Shown one piece after another: positions 1-8,971 of a DNA stretch of 64,000 bases (the stretch's first letter is position 1; the number at the start of each line of letters is the position of its first letter). Source of the DNA: Rhodospirillaceae bacterium. GTDB taxonomy: Bacteria > Pseudomonadota > Alphaproteobacteria > Rhodospirillales > Rhodospirillaceae. The stretch spans positions 62,001 to 126,000 of the forward strand of contig JAQWRV010000002.1 in NCBI GenBank assembly GCA_029243545.1. The letters are read 5' to 3'. Position numbers and translations under genes: made by a program. A model generated the notes under the pieces. The model was given only the letters and a program-made list of their open reading frames with translations, was not told the origin of the DNA and searched no databases.

Positions 1-573
1 GACTTTGTCATTCATGCGATTGCTTTCTCCGACAAATCCGAATTGCAGGGCCGCTACGCTGATACAACGCGGGAAAATTTCCTGCGCACAATGGATATTT
101 CCTGTTTCTCTTTCACCGATGTATGCCACCGTGCAGCACCGTTGATGACAGATGGAGGATCTCTTCTAACACTAAGCTACTACGGCGCTGAGCGCGTCAT
201 TCCGCACTATAACGTTATGGGTGTCGCCAAAGCGGCGTTGGAAGCAAGCGTGCGATATTTGGCAACGGATTTGGGAGGTAGCAACATACGCGTTAATGCG
301 ATGTCTGCCGGGCCAATGAAAACACTAGCAGCGTCCGGCATTGGTGACTTTAGATACATCTTGAAATGGAATGAACTCAATGCGCCGATGCGTCGCAATA
401 TCAATTTGGACGATGTTGGTCGATCGGGATTGTACCTGGTTAGCGATTTATCGAGTGGTGTGACTGGCGAAGTTCATCATGTTGACTGCGGTTACCATAT
501 AGTCGGTATGATGGCGCCAGAATCGTCCCAAGAAATAGCCGATCTACTCGACGGCGCAAAACTGACCGATTAA
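1..573 (+). CDS. fabI: Enoyl-[acyl-carrier-protein] reductase (NADH), 3' part
   Basis: This is the C-terminal 190 residues of the NADH-dependent enoyl-ACP reductase that completes each round of type II fatty acid elongation in the cytosol. The reading frame is open from base 1, so the start lies outside the window. Visible FabI features are HAIAFSDK near the edge, the segment with Tyr and the Tyr-x6-Lys spacing (SYYGAERVIPHYNVMGVAK) typical of FabI-type SDR enzymes, and the downstream NAMSAGPMKTLAASGI stretch that forms the substrate loop. The C-terminal tail is slightly longer than in many homologues. It lies 8 bp upstream of aroC on the same strand, a pairing seen in other alphaproteobacteria. 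The family call is secure. Confidence 0.96.
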   Translation, partial: DFVIHAIAFSDKSELQGRYADTTRENFLRTMDISCFSFTDVCHRAAPLMTDGGSLLTLSYYGAERVIPHYNVMGVAKAALEASVRYLATDLGGSNIRVNAMSAGPMKTLAASGIGDFRYILKWNELNAPMRRNINLDDVGRSGLYLVSDLSSGVTGEVHHVDCGYHIVGMMAPESSQEIADLLDGAKLTD

Positions 574-581
574 CCTAAGCC

Positions 582-1667
582 ATGTCTGCTAACACCTTTG
601 GGACACTTTTTCGCTTTACCACTTTCGGTGAAAGCCATGGCCCCGCTATCGGCTGTGTCGTCGATGGCGTGCCGCCGCGCATACCGTTAGACGAAGATGA
701 GCTACAGATTTGGCTCGACAGGCGAAGACCAGGGCAGTCCAAATTCACCACGCAGCGTCAAGAACCGGATCAGGTTCGAATTTTATCAGGTGTTTTCGAT
801 GGTGTGACCACGGGTGCACCCATTGGTTTGGTGATCGAGAACGTTGACGCCAAGTCAAAAGACTACAGCGACATTGCGGAGAAATTTCGCCCGGGCCATG
901 CGGATTACACCTACTGGAAAAAATACGGTATCAGAGATTACCGTGGTGGTGGGCGGTCTTCAGCGCGAGAAACAGCTATGCGGGTGGCTGCCGGAGGTAT
1001 CGCCCGTAAGGTCCTTGATTTTGCCCTTGGCGACGGCGTTTCTATCCGCGGGGCGCTGACACAAATCGGTCCACACGAGATTAACCGCGATAATTGGGAT
1101 TGGGCGGAAGTTGACAATAATCAGTTGTTCTGCCCTGACGCCAAAGCAGCAAAAACCTGGGCGGATTACTTAGACGCCATTCGCAAACAGGGATCGTCGG
1201 CCGGGGCTGTCATCGAAGTCGTGGCAGACGGCATTCCTGCTGGTTTAGGGGCACCCATATACGGCAAGCTCGATGCTGATATCGCCTCTGCCCTGATAAG
1301 TATTAACGCCGCGAAAGGTGTAGAGATAGGGGCTGGTTTCGGTGCAGCTTCCCTATCAGGCGAAGAAAATGCCGACGAAATGCGCCGCAGCAATGAAGGT
1401 GATGTGGCCTTCTTGAGTAATAAAGCAGGCGGTATCCTGGGTGGAATCTCCTCCGGTCAGCCGATTGTGGCTCGGGTCGCTATCAAACCCACCAGTTCAA
1501 TCTTATCGCCGCGCAAGACTATTGATATTCATGGCACTGAGGTTGATATCCAGACCAAAGGTCGGCACGACCCTTGCGTTGGAATACGCGGCGTGCCGGT
1601 CGCAGAGGCCATGATGGCATGTGTTCTGGCTGATCATTGGTTACGTCACAAAGCCCAATGTGGCTAG
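582..1667 (+). CDS. aroC: Chorismate synthase
   Basis: Chorismate synthase carries out the last step of the shikimate pathway, converting 5-enolpyruvylshikimate 3-phosphate to chorismate with reduced FMN. The 361-residue length is normal. The family signatures are all visible: GESHGPAIG near residue 16, [10 protein letters not shown] near residue 125, and [18 protein letters not shown] near the C terminus. The ATG start gives the expected short N terminus before TFGESHG. It follows fabI by 8 bp and precedes sppA by 57 bp, so the three are probably co-transcribed. Confidence 0.98.
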   Translation: MSANTFGTLFRFTTFGESHGPAIGCVVDGVPPRIPLDEDELQIWLDRRRPGQSKFTTQRQEPDQVRILSGVFDGVTTGAPIGLVIENVDAKSKDYSDIAEKFRPGHADYTYWKKYGIRDYRGGGRSSARETAMRVAAGGIARKVLDFALGDGVSIRGALTQIGPHEINRDNWDWAEVDNNQLFCPDAKAAKTWADYLDAIRKQGSSAGAVIEVVADGIPAGLGAPIYGKLDADIASALISINAAKGVEIGAGFGAASLSGEENADEMRRSNEGDVAFLSNKAGGILGGISSGQPIVARVAIKPTSSILSPRKTIDIHGTEVDIQTKGRHDPCVGIRGVPVAEAMMACVLADHWLRHKAQCG

Positions 1668-1724
1668 CCCGGCGCTAGGACGAAGCTGCCACCTTTCAAG
1701 ATCAAAAATGGAAGTGAGCTTCAT

Positions 1725-3512
1725 ATGCGTGTCTTTGCGAAACTTCTGATCGGACTTTTGGCCAGTTTTGGCTTTCTGGTCATTATGCTGTTTTGTGTTT
1801 TAATATACATTGCCATCAGTTCAGACAGCGTGCCTTCACAAGCCTCAAAGCCACCCGAGAATATGGTCCTGAGCTTGAATCTAGATGCTGGTTTTTCTGA
1901 AGGAAAAACAGGCCGCGACATGAGTTATTTTGGCTTTCAGGGCCGAACGTCATTGCAGGATGCCGTGGTAGCATTACGCCGCGCCCGAGATGACGACCGC
2001 GTGAAAGCGGTTGTAGCAAATATTAGCGGACAGAGTTTAGGTCTAGCTCAGATTCAGGATATCAGAAATGCGGTGGCAACGTTCCGGGAATCTGGCAAGC
2101 CGACATATTTATACTCGGAAACCATAGGTGAATTGGGCAATGCAACACCGGCCTATTACCTAGCCAGCGCATTCGAAGAAATCTGGCTTCAGCCATCGGG
2201 CGGTGTCGGCCTAACTGGACTCGCATTAGAACAGCCCTTCTTCAAAGAATTCCTCGATCGTCTTGGTGTCCGGGCCAATGTCATCCAGCGGTATGAATAC
2301 AAATCCGCCGCCGAAAATCTCACGAACTCAGGAATGTCAGAGCCAGCCCGGGAGGCGTTGGACAGCCTTTTTGGTGCCATCTTTAACCAGATTGTCAATG
2401 GTGTCGCAAAGTCTCGTCAGATTTCAGAGGATGACGTTAAGCAGTTGATGCGTGACGGCCCACTATTGGCGCAGGAAGCGCTGGATGGAGGCCTTGTAGA
2501 CAGCTTGGGATACCGTGACGAATTCGATGATCATATCGAAACTGACTTTGACGATGCGAAGAAGGTCTCCTTAGGCCGCTACTTGAGCTTTGGCCTGCCC
2601 GAGGACGTCGATCGAGCCGACCGCAGCATCGCCGTGATCCATGCAATCGGACCGATTCAGCGCGGAGAGTCAGATGACAATCCCTTCGCCACTCAAGCCG
2701 TGATTGGGTCGGACACACTGGCATCTGCCATACGGTCTGCGGCTGAAGATGAAAACATCGACGCTATATTAATGCGCATCGACAGCCCTGGAGGCTCGTA
2801 TGTGGCGTCCGATACGGTTTGGCGTGAAGTTGTTAAGGCAACAGAAGCCGAGAAGCCCTTTATTGTTTCCATGGGTAACACTGCAGCGTCCGGCGGTTAC
2901 TACATCGCAATGGCAGCAGATACGATTTTCGCACAACCCGGCACTGTGACGGGGTCGATTGGCGTGATCGTCAATAAGATTGTGTTGGAAGAAGCGTTCG
3001 AGAAACTAGACATAAACTGGACAACACTAACTTACGGCGACAACGGCGCCATGTTTACGGCGACGCGTGATTTTAATGATGCGGAAATGCTGCGGATGAA
3101 CCGCACACTCGACGCCATCTACAACGACTTCACCAGCAAAGCGGCTCTCGGCCGAGATATGCCAGTGGACGAAATACGCCGTATAGCCCGTGGCCGCGTG
3201 TGGAGTGGAGAAGATGCGAAGCGGATTGGCTTAGTCGATGAACTCGGTGGGCTCAGTGATGCCATTGAGCACACTAAAGTCGCAATTGGCCTCACTGCTG
3301 ATGATCTCGTGCGCCTCGTGGCCTACCCGCCACCGAAAGATCCCTTAGAGGCCTTGAAGGATGCTTTAGAAGATGGCTCTCTGCCCTTTGGCCTACAAAA
3401 CGCCATTCGCATGTTAGTGAGCATTTCCGTTACAGTGAACAATTGGATTGTGCCTTACGTTGACGGCCCGGAATCTAGCATTCTGTTTGTGGAGCCAATT
3501 ATTATTCGCTAA
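1725..3512 (+). CDS. sppA: Signal peptide peptidase SppA, 67 kDa type
   Basis: This is a membrane-anchored serine protease that degrades cleaved signal peptides. The N terminus has one hydrophobic segment (about residues 8-32). At 595 residues it is the long form with two tandem ClpP/crotonase-like halves. The catalytic dyad is visible: Lys193 in YEYKSAAEN in the first half and Ser389 in NTAASGGYYIA in the second, close to Lys209/Ser409 of the E. coli enzyme. The gene ends inside the stop region of the convergent tlyA gene (11 bp overlap), so no room is left for a terminator between them. Confidence 0.95.
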   Translation: MRVFAKLLIGLLASFGFLVIMLFCVLIYIAISSDSVPSQASKPPENMVLSLNLDAGFSEGKTGRDMSYFGFQGRTSLQDAVVALRRARDDDRVKAVVANISGQSLGLAQIQDIRNAVATFRESGKPTYLYSETIGELGNATPAYYLASAFEEIWLQPSGGVGLTGLALEQPFFKEFLDRLGVRANVIQRYEYKSAAENLTNSGMSEPAREALDSLFGAIFNQIVNGVAKSRQISEDDVKQLMRDGPLLAQEALDGGLVDSLGYRDEFDDHIETDFDDAKKVSLGRYLSFGLPEDVDRADRSIAVIHAIGPIQRGESDDNPFATQAVIGSDTLASAIRSAAEDENIDAILMRIDSPGGSYVASDTVWREVVKATEAEKPFIVSMGNTAASGGYYIAMAADTIFAQPGTVTGSIGVIVNKIVLEEAFEKLDINWTTLTYGDNGAMFTATRDFNDAEMLRMNRTLDAIYNDFTSKAALGRDMPVDEIRRIARGRVWSGEDAKRIGLVDELGGLSDAIEHTKVAIGLTADDLVRLVAYPPPKDPLEALKDALEDGSLPFGLQNAIRMLVSISVTVNNWIVPYVDGPESSILFVEPIIIR

Positions 3513-4275
3513 GCGTTTTAGGTTCTGATTTACGGGCAGCAATGAGAAATTCTTTATTACCTTCAGGTCCAGTTATAGGGCTCTCGCATACGCCGACGAC
3601 CGACCAGCCGGACCTAGCATTCAGCCAATCTGTAACTAGTTTACAAACTTCTTCATGGAGTTCAGGGTCTCGGACGACACCCTTTTTTCCAACCCGGCCC
3701 TTGCCAACCTCAAACTGAGGTTTAATGAGAGCGACGAGTGTCGCTTCAGGTTTAGTCAAACCTAACGCCGCCGGCAGAACAGTTCTTAGACCAATAAAAC
3801 TAGCGTCACATACAACAAGGTCAACCAGTTCCGAGATGTGATTTGGAGATAAATACCGGGCGTTGGTGCGCTCTAGAACAACAACACGGTCATCTTCCCT
3901 TAGCTTCATATCAAGCTGTCCATAGCCGACGTCGACAGCATAGACCTTGCTTGCACCGCCGCTTAGAAGCACGTCAGTAAACCCTCCAGTAGACGCCCCC
4001 ACATCAACTGCCGTCCAACTCTCCGGTTTAATAGAAAAATGATTCAGTCCGTGGGCCAGTTTAAGGCCTCCGCGGGAAACCCAAGGATGATCTTTGCCGC
4101 GTAGATTGATAGCCAGATCAATTGAAACTTGGTGACCCGGCTTATCGAGCCTTTGCTCTCCGGCAAAAACCGCACCTGACATGATAAGCGCCTGCGCCCG
4201 CGCACGAGACACGGCTAGCTCCCTATCAACGAGCAACTGATCAACGCGCACTTTCTTGTTTGACTTGTCAGTCAT
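3502..4275 (-). CDS. tlyA: TlyA-family rRNA 2'-O-methyltransferase
   Basis: TlyA proteins methylate the 2'-OH of cytidines in rRNA; they were first named haemolysins. The N-terminal S4 RNA-binding domain (VRVDQLLVDRELAVSRARAQ, about residues 9-70) is followed by an FtsJ-like Rossmann methyltransferase domain with the SAM motif VDVGASTGGFTD and the DASFIGLR segment. I chose ATG at 4275, which gives a family-like short N terminus; an in-frame GTG at 4290 is the alternative. It is the last gene of the HDAC-xseB-ispA-dxs-tlyA run and lies 32 bp after dxs. Which rRNA site it modifies cannot be read from the sequence. Confidence 0.92.
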   Translation of the reverse strand: MTDKSNKKVRVDQLLVDRELAVSRARAQALIMSGAVFAGEQRLDKPGHQVSIDLAINLRGKDHPWVSRGGLKLAHGLNHFSIKPESWTAVDVGASTGGFTDVLLSGGASKVYAVDVGYGQLDMKLREDDRVVVLERTNARYLSPNHISELVDLVVCDASFIGLRTVLPAALGLTKPEATLVALIKPQFEVGKGRVGKKGVVRDPELHEEVCKLVTDWLNARSGWSVVGVCESPITGPEGNKEFLIAARKSEPKTLSE

Positions 4276-4307
4276 GGTCACAAAAGCCACGAAAACCCAT
4301 AGGAACC

Positions 4308-6230
4308 TTAAGCCCGAGCTGGTCGCTCCAACACATTCTGGCCTAGCGCGGAAAGTACAGTTTTAACAATGCCGGCCGCATTGAGAGCAGCAGCCTCAAC
4401 TTGATCCTCTGGCTTGGCATGGTCGAGGAAGAGGTCCGGCATTGTCATAGTGCGCACTTTCAATCCTCCATCGAGGCGGCCCTCTGCTGAAAGAGCCTGC
4501 AGAACGTGCGCACCAAAGCCGCCACGCGCGCCCTCTTCTACTGTGACGAGAACCTCGTGGTTATCAGCCAGTTTCAACACCAAATCGAGGTCAAGCGGTT
4601 TGACAAAACGGGCATCAGCCACTGTCGCTGACAGACCTTTCGCCGACAATTCATCAGCTGCCGTCAAACAAGCTCCCAGTCGCGTTCCGATACTGAGAAG
4701 TGCAACCGTAACACCCTCACGCACAATCCGGCCACGACCGATTGGCAGAACTTCCCCTCTCTCAGGCAAAGCAACACCTGTTCCTTCACCGCGCGGGTAC
4801 CGGAATGCAATCGGACCTGTATCATGCGCTGCCGCTGTCGCCACCATGTGCACAAGTTCGGCTTCATCTGCCGCTGCCATAACCGTGAAATTGGGCAGAC
4901 AACTGAGGTAGGCCATATCGAATGCGCCTTGATGGGTACAGCCGTCTGCGCCGACATAGCCAGCCCTGTCTATGGCAAACCTGACAGGCAAATTTTGAAC
5001 GGCAATATCATGCACAACTTGGTCATAGGCCCTCTGCAGGAACGTTGAATAGATAGCCGCAAAGGGCTTGTATCCTTCGGTGGCTAATCCGCCAGCGAAC
5101 GTGACAGCGTGCTGTTCAGCAATCCCTACATCAAACGTGCGGTCTGGAAACGCTTGTCCAAACTTGTCCAACCCAGTCCCGCCGGGCATCGCAGCCGTAA
5201 TGGCGACCACCTTTTCGTCCCGCTCGGCTTCACTAATCAGCGCCTGAGCGAAGGTTGCAGTATAACTGGGCGCCTTTGGCTGAGATTTTGACTGGTCCCC
5301 TGAAACCACATCAAATTTGGCAACGCCGTGGTACTTGTCTGCTGAAGCTTCCGCCGGTGCGTAGCCCTTCCCCTTTTGCGTCACTACATGAATGAGAAAA
5401 GGTCCACTCGCCTTGGAGTCCCGAACATTTTTAAGAACCGGAACTAAGTGCTCAACCCGATGCCCATCAATAGGACCTACATAGTAAAAACCAAGCTCTT
5501 CAAACAACGTCCCACCGGTCACCATACCGCGCGTGTATTCTTCTGCTTTGCGCGCTGCCTGTTCTAGCGACTTAGGGAAATGAGACGCGATTTGTTTCAT
5601 CGCGTCGCGGATGGTGAGATAGGACTTTGACGATAACAGCCGCGACAAGTAAGCACTCATCGCCCCAACTGCCGGCGCAATCGACATGTCGTTATCATTG
5701 AGAATGACGATAAGACGGCTGTCCATACTCCCCGCATTGTTCATGGCCTCATAGGCCATACCCGCGCTCATCGCACCGTCACCAATGACTGCAATAACCT
5801 GATTGTTTTCATCAGAAAGATCACGCGCGACGGCCATGCCAAGACCAGCGGATATAGACGTCGAACTGTGGCCCGCGCCGAATGGATCAAATTCACTCTC
5901 AAGGCGTGAAGTAAATCCAGACAAGCCATCCTTTTGGCGGATCGACGGCATACGGTCTCTACGGCCAGTAAGTATTTTGTGCGGATAGCATTGATGACCC
6001 ACGTCCCAGATCAAACGATCTCTGGGTGTATCGAAAACGTGATGCAGCGCGACCGTTAATTCAACAACCCCTAAGCCGGCACCGAGGTGCCCACCCGTAC
6101 GGGATACCGCATGCACAAGATCTGCGCGCAGTTCGTCAGAAAGGGTTCTCAATTCATCAATTGAAAGCGCCTTCATGTCTTGGGGGCTAGAAATACTGCC
6201 CAGCAGCGGTGTGTCTTGCACCGGGTTCAC
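4308..6230 (-). CDS. dxs: 1-deoxy-D-xylulose-5-phosphate synthase
   Basis: Dxs condenses pyruvate and glyceraldehyde 3-phosphate to DXP, the entry step of the MEP isoprenoid pathway, using thiamine diphosphate. The TPP-binding motif is visible as [16 protein letters not shown], the transketolase-type His region as [14 protein letters not shown], and the pyrimidine-binding domain with [16 protein letters not shown] and the [10 protein letters not shown] segment. The length of about 640 residues is normal. I prefer the GTG start at 6230 because GGAG lies 8 nt upstream; TTG at 6233 is possible. It sits 73 bp downstream of ispA, grouping the first step of the pathway with a prenyl chain synthase. 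Confidence 0.98.
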   Translation of the reverse strand: MNPVQDTPLLGSISSPQDMKALSIDELRTLSDELRADLVHAVSRTGGHLGAGLGVVELTVALHHVFDTPRDRLIWDVGHQCYPHKILTGRRDRMPSIRQKDGLSGFTSRLESEFDPFGAGHSSTSISAGLGMAVARDLSDENNQVIAVIGDGAMSAGMAYEAMNNAGSMDSRLIVILNDNDMSIAPAVGAMSAYLSRLLSSKSYLTIRDAMKQIASHFPKSLEQAARKAEEYTRGMVTGGTLFEELGFYYVGPIDGHRVEHLVPVLKNVRDSKASGPFLIHVVTQKGKGYAPAEASADKYHGVAKFDVVSGDQSKSQPKAPSYTATFAQALISEAERDEKVVAITAAMPGGTGLDKFGQAFPDRTFDVGIAEQHAVTFAGGLATEGYKPFAAIYSTFLQRAYDQVVHDIAVQNLPVRFAIDRAGYVGADGCTHQGAFDMAYLSCLPNFTVMAAADEAELVHMVATAAAHDTGPIAFRYPRGEGTGVALPERGEVLPIGRGRIVREGVTVALLSIGTRLGACLTAADELSAKGLSATVADARFVKPLDLDLVLKLADNHEVLVTVEEGARGGFGAHVLQALSAEGRLDGGLKVRTMTMPDLFLDHAKPEDQVEAAALNAAGIVKTVLSALGQNVLERPARA

Positions 6231-6303
6231 CAACTCGTCTCCATTCTCACCTTAACTATTATTCTCTGACCTTCTCACGTGGGTCATGTGCGCTCTTGAT
6301 ACT

Positions 6304-7197
6304 TTAGGACTGCCGGTCGACAGAAAATCTCGCTGCGGCACGCAGACCATCCGCTTCAGCCCCGAATTTACCAAGAATCTCAATGGCTTGATCGGCCAAG
6401 GACCATGCTTGTTTCCTAGCACGATCGGCACCGTACAGGGAAATAAATGTCGCTTTTCCGGCGGCTGCGTCTTTTCCTGTCGCCTTTCCGGCGTCTTGAG
6501 GGGACGCCTCAAGATCGAGAAGATCGTCGGCAATCTGGAAGGCGGCTCCCAATTTAAGGCCAAAGCTCTGAAAAGCAAAGCGGTCTTGACCAGACGCCTT
6601 CCCCAAGATAGCTCCGAATTCAGCAGCCGCGCCTAAAAGACACCCTGTCTTCAAAGACTGAAGCCGTTCCGTCTCTGCTTCATTGAGCGATTCGGATTGC
6701 GCAAGAAAGTCGAGCATCTGCCCACCTACCATGCCATCAGATCCAGCGGCATTCGCGAGCACGAGGCTTAACTCTGATCGTATGCTGGCATCGGTATGCG
6801 TCGCCGGATCGGCTAAAACGGCAAATGCCCGTGTCAGAAGTCCATCACCCGCTAAGATAGCCGTTGCCTCATCAAAGGCCATGTGGACGGTCGGACGGCC
6901 ACGACGAAGGTCATCGTCGTCCATGGGTGGCAGGTCATCATGAGCCAATGAATAGCAATGAATCATCTCAATTGCGGCTGCGGCTGCAACCGCACGAGAA
7001 GACTCCACTCCAAAAACCTTCGCACTTTCAATTACGAGGTAAGGACGCAGCCGCTTACCACCTTCTAGCACTGCGTACCGCATTGCTTCTACGACACGAC
7101 CTTCGCCGCCGTCGGGCAGTGAAAGAAGCGCGTCAAGAGTATAAGTTACAGATGCGGCAGTGGCCGCCAATTGATCCTTGAAAGCATCTTGGCTCAT
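6304..7197 (-). CDS. ispA: Polyprenyl (farnesyl/geranyl) diphosphate synthase
   Basis: This trans-prenyltransferase condenses IPP with DMAPP or GPP to give farnesyl diphosphate, the precursor of undecaprenyl-P and quinone tails. The first aspartate-rich motif is LAHDDLPPMDDDDLRRGRPT and the second is the DD of FQIADDLLD. The 297-residue length fits FPP synthases. The start ATG overlaps the xseB stop (ATGA), so translation is probably coupled. Chain length (C15 or C20) is inferred from the family and gene context only. Confidence 0.95.
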   Translation of the reverse strand: MSQDAFKDQLAATAASVTYTLDALLSLPDGGEGRVVEAMRYAVLEGGKRLRPYLVIESAKVFGVESSRAVAAAAAIEMIHCYSLAHDDLPPMDDDDLRRGRPTVHMAFDEATAILAGDGLLTRAFAVLADPATHTDASIRSELSLVLANAAGSDGMVGGQMLDFLAQSESLNEAETERLQSLKTGCLLGAAAEFGAILGKASGQDRFAFQSFGLKLGAAFQIADDLLDLEASPQDAGKATGKDAAAGKATFISLYGADRARKQAWSLADQAIEILGKFGAEADGLRAAARFSVDRQS

Positions 7198-7442
7198 TCA
7201 GGTTCCACGTTTCCCAGTTTCATGGCGTCGCCAAGGCCAGTAATTTTTTCAACCTTCATGCGCGCATCAGATAGCTTGACTTCACAATGACGCTTTAACA
7301 AAGCACCACGTTCATAGTGCTTAACTGCCTCCTCAAGCTTGACCTGACCGCCTTCCAAATCCCGCACGATATCTTCAAGCTGACTGAGCGCGTCCTCAAA
7401 ACTTAAACTAGCAATATCCTTAGGTATTTTTGCTTCTGCCAT
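7194..7442 (-). CDS. xseB: Exodeoxyribonuclease VII small subunit
   Basis: XseB is the small regulatory subunit of exonuclease VII, which digests single-stranded DNA from both ends. The 82-residue, mostly helical protein carries the XseB signature LSFEDALSQLEDIVRDLE followed by LEEAVKHYERG. It sits between the HDAC-like gene (27 bp gap) and ispA (4 bp overlap), the usual position in alphaproteobacteria and gammaproteobacteria. The large subunit xseA is not in the window. Confidence 0.95.
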   Translation of the reverse strand: MAEAKIPKDIASLSFEDALSQLEDIVRDLEGGQVKLEEAVKHYERGALLKRHCEVKLSDARMKVEKITGLGDAMKLGNVEPE

Positions 7443-7469
7443 CTAATTACTCTTCGCTGAAATCGAACT

Positions 7470-8399
7470 CTATGTGTCCATAAGGGCTTTAACATGGGCT
7501 GCTGCGCTGCGTCCGAGCGCGCGAAGGTTATACCCTCCCTCGAGCGTAGAAACCACTCGTCCGTCGGCATGACGATCAGCCATCTGAACAATCATACGAG
7601 TCGTCCAGGCAAAGTCATCTTCTTCTAAACCCATATTTGAAAGTGGATCGTCTTTATGGGCATCGAAGCCGGCAGAAATAAGAATCAAATCAGGCGCAAA
7701 TGAGTCAAGCGCAGGCAAAACATCACGTTCAAATGATTTTCGGAATGAACCGCCATCCGTACCCGGAGGCAGCGGGACGTTAACAACATTGTTATGTGCG
7801 CCAACATCATCAGCTGCACCAGTCCCTGGGTAGTGTGGATACTGGTGGGTCGATGCAAAAAACAACGCAGGGTCATCCCAAAAAATATCTTGGGTGCCAT
7901 TACCGTGATGAACATCGAAATCGACAACGGCAACTTTCTTTACCGCATGGGCCGACCGAGCATGAAAGGCTGCGACTGCGACATTGTTTACGAAACAGAA
8001 GCCCATGGCCCGGCGGCGCTCCGCGTGATGGCCCGGAGGACGTACGGCGCAAAACGCTGATTGTGTTTTGCCTGCCATTACCTCATCTACGGCAAGGACA
8101 AGAGCCCCCGCTCCTCGCCTGATGGCCTCGTCTGTGCCAGGTGACATCACCGTATCTGGATCGATGTGGCGGTGCCCGTCGTCAGGCGCCGCATCCATAA
8201 GGGAGGATATAAAATCTACCGAGTGAGGCGCCGCCATCTGATCGTTGGTTGCACCTATGGCAGAGCGTCGTAGAAGGGATGAGAACGCCTCATCGTTCAA
8301 GGCCTGGTTCACGCTAAGGAGGCGATCGATACTTTCAGGGTGCCCTGCACCCGTATCATGTTCCAGGAAACTATCGTCAGTGATGAACAGGACGGTCAT
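7470..8399 (-). CDS. Histone-deacetylase-family amidohydrolase
   Basis: This is a class II HDAC-like zinc hydrolase of the acetylpolyamine amidohydrolase/AcuC superfamily. The metal and catalytic motifs are intact: RPPGHHAERRRAMGFC with the His-His pair, VDFDVHHGNGTQ with Asp and His zinc ligands, and ISAGFDAHKDDPL with the second Asp. Its length of 309 residues is normal. Bacterial members deacetylate polyamines, acetoin-related compounds or proteins; the substrate here cannot be determined. It is the first gene of the xseB-ispA-dxs-tlyA run and is divergent from the ArsR regulator at 8531. Confidence 0.93.
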   Translation of the reverse strand: MTVLFITDDSFLEHDTGAGHPESIDRLLSVNQALNDEAFSSLLRRSAIGATNDQMAAPHSVDFISSLMDAAPDDGHRHIDPDTVMSPGTDEAIRRGAGALVLAVDEVMAGKTQSAFCAVRPPGHHAERRRAMGFCFVNNVAVAAFHARSAHAVKKVAVVDFDVHHGNGTQDIFWDDPALFFASTHQYPHYPGTGAADDVGAHNNVVNVPLPPGTDGGSFRKSFERDVLPALDSFAPDLILISAGFDAHKDDPLSNMGLEEDDFAWTTRMIVQMADRHADGRVVSTLEGGYNLRALGRSAAAHVKALMDT

Positions 8400-8422
8400 G
8401 GATACTCTCGATATAGGTATTC
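8400..8422. promoter_or_regulatory. Candidate operator (imperfect inverted repeat) at the HDAC gene start
   Basis: GGATAC (8400-8405) and GTATTC (8417-8422) form an inverted repeat with one mismatch and an 11 bp spacer. It begins immediately upstream of the start codon of the HDAC-like gene, in the region shared with the divergent ArsR-type regulator. ArsR-family proteins bind such dyads as dimers, so it could be the operator. The half-sites are short and the match could be chance. Confidence 0.25.
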
Positions 8423-8530
8423 AACTAGTTCCGACCATCTTAAACCCAAGTGGGGCCGTCCGTAACCTTTCCTCCTCTTTCCCTAGATGCAAAACACCAA
8501 GTACACTCGTCAGGAAGAAGGGAGATTCAG

Positions 8531-8860
8531 GTGACGGTCAGAGATTTCAGCCCATTAGAGCGGGATGCAGAGAGTACCTGCTCGATCTTAAGGGCAATCG
8601 GCAATCCGAATCGTTTGATGATCCTCTGCCGACTGAGCAAACGGGAGCATAGCGTTGGAGAGCTAGAAAATGCGACCGGCCTAGGGCAGTCGGCGCTATC
8701 ACAACACCTAGCACGATTAAGGCGTGACAAGTTGGTTATGACTCGCCGCGCAGCGCAAACCATCTACTATTCATTGGAAGAATCACGGTTGGAATCTTTG
8801 TTAACTGACCTCAACAGGGTCCTATGCGCAGGCCCTAAGAGCGCGGACAATGAGTCTTAA
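8531..8860 (+). CDS. ArsR/SmtB-family repressor, BigR/SqrR/YgaV-like
   Basis: This 109-residue winged-helix regulator matches the ArsR fold: IGNPNRLMILCRLS, then VGELENATGLGQSALSQHLARLR as the recognition helix-turn-helix, and a wing ending in QTIYYSL. It has Cys33 at the end of the second helix (LMILC) and Cys99 near the C terminus (NRVLC). These are 66 residues apart, the spacing of the persulfide-sensing cysteine pairs known from BigR (42/108) and SqrR (41/107). No arsenic or metal-type Cys cluster is present. I chose GTG 8531 because AAGGGAG lies just upstream; an upstream in-frame start would add an unconserved tail. It is divergent from the HDAC-like gene. The persulfide-sensor role is inferred from cysteine positions. 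Confidence 0.9.
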   Translation: MTVRDFSPLERDAESTCSILRAIGNPNRLMILCRLSKREHSVGELENATGLGQSALSQHLARLRRDKLVMTRRAAQTIYYSLEESRLESLLTDLNRVLCAGPKSADNES

Positions 8861-8971
8861 GTTTTTTGTTACAGCGCGTTTAAAGGCAGCTTCAAATAGC
8901 TTGTAACCATAACTAAAACCGCCAAGACTAGCTTTGATCTAGACCAAGGCGCGGAGCAATAAATAACACCA

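Noticed and set aside
6304-6640. Plus-strand frames opposite the ispA 3' end
   Set aside because: They mirror a strongly conserved prenyltransferase gene and have no family features of their own.
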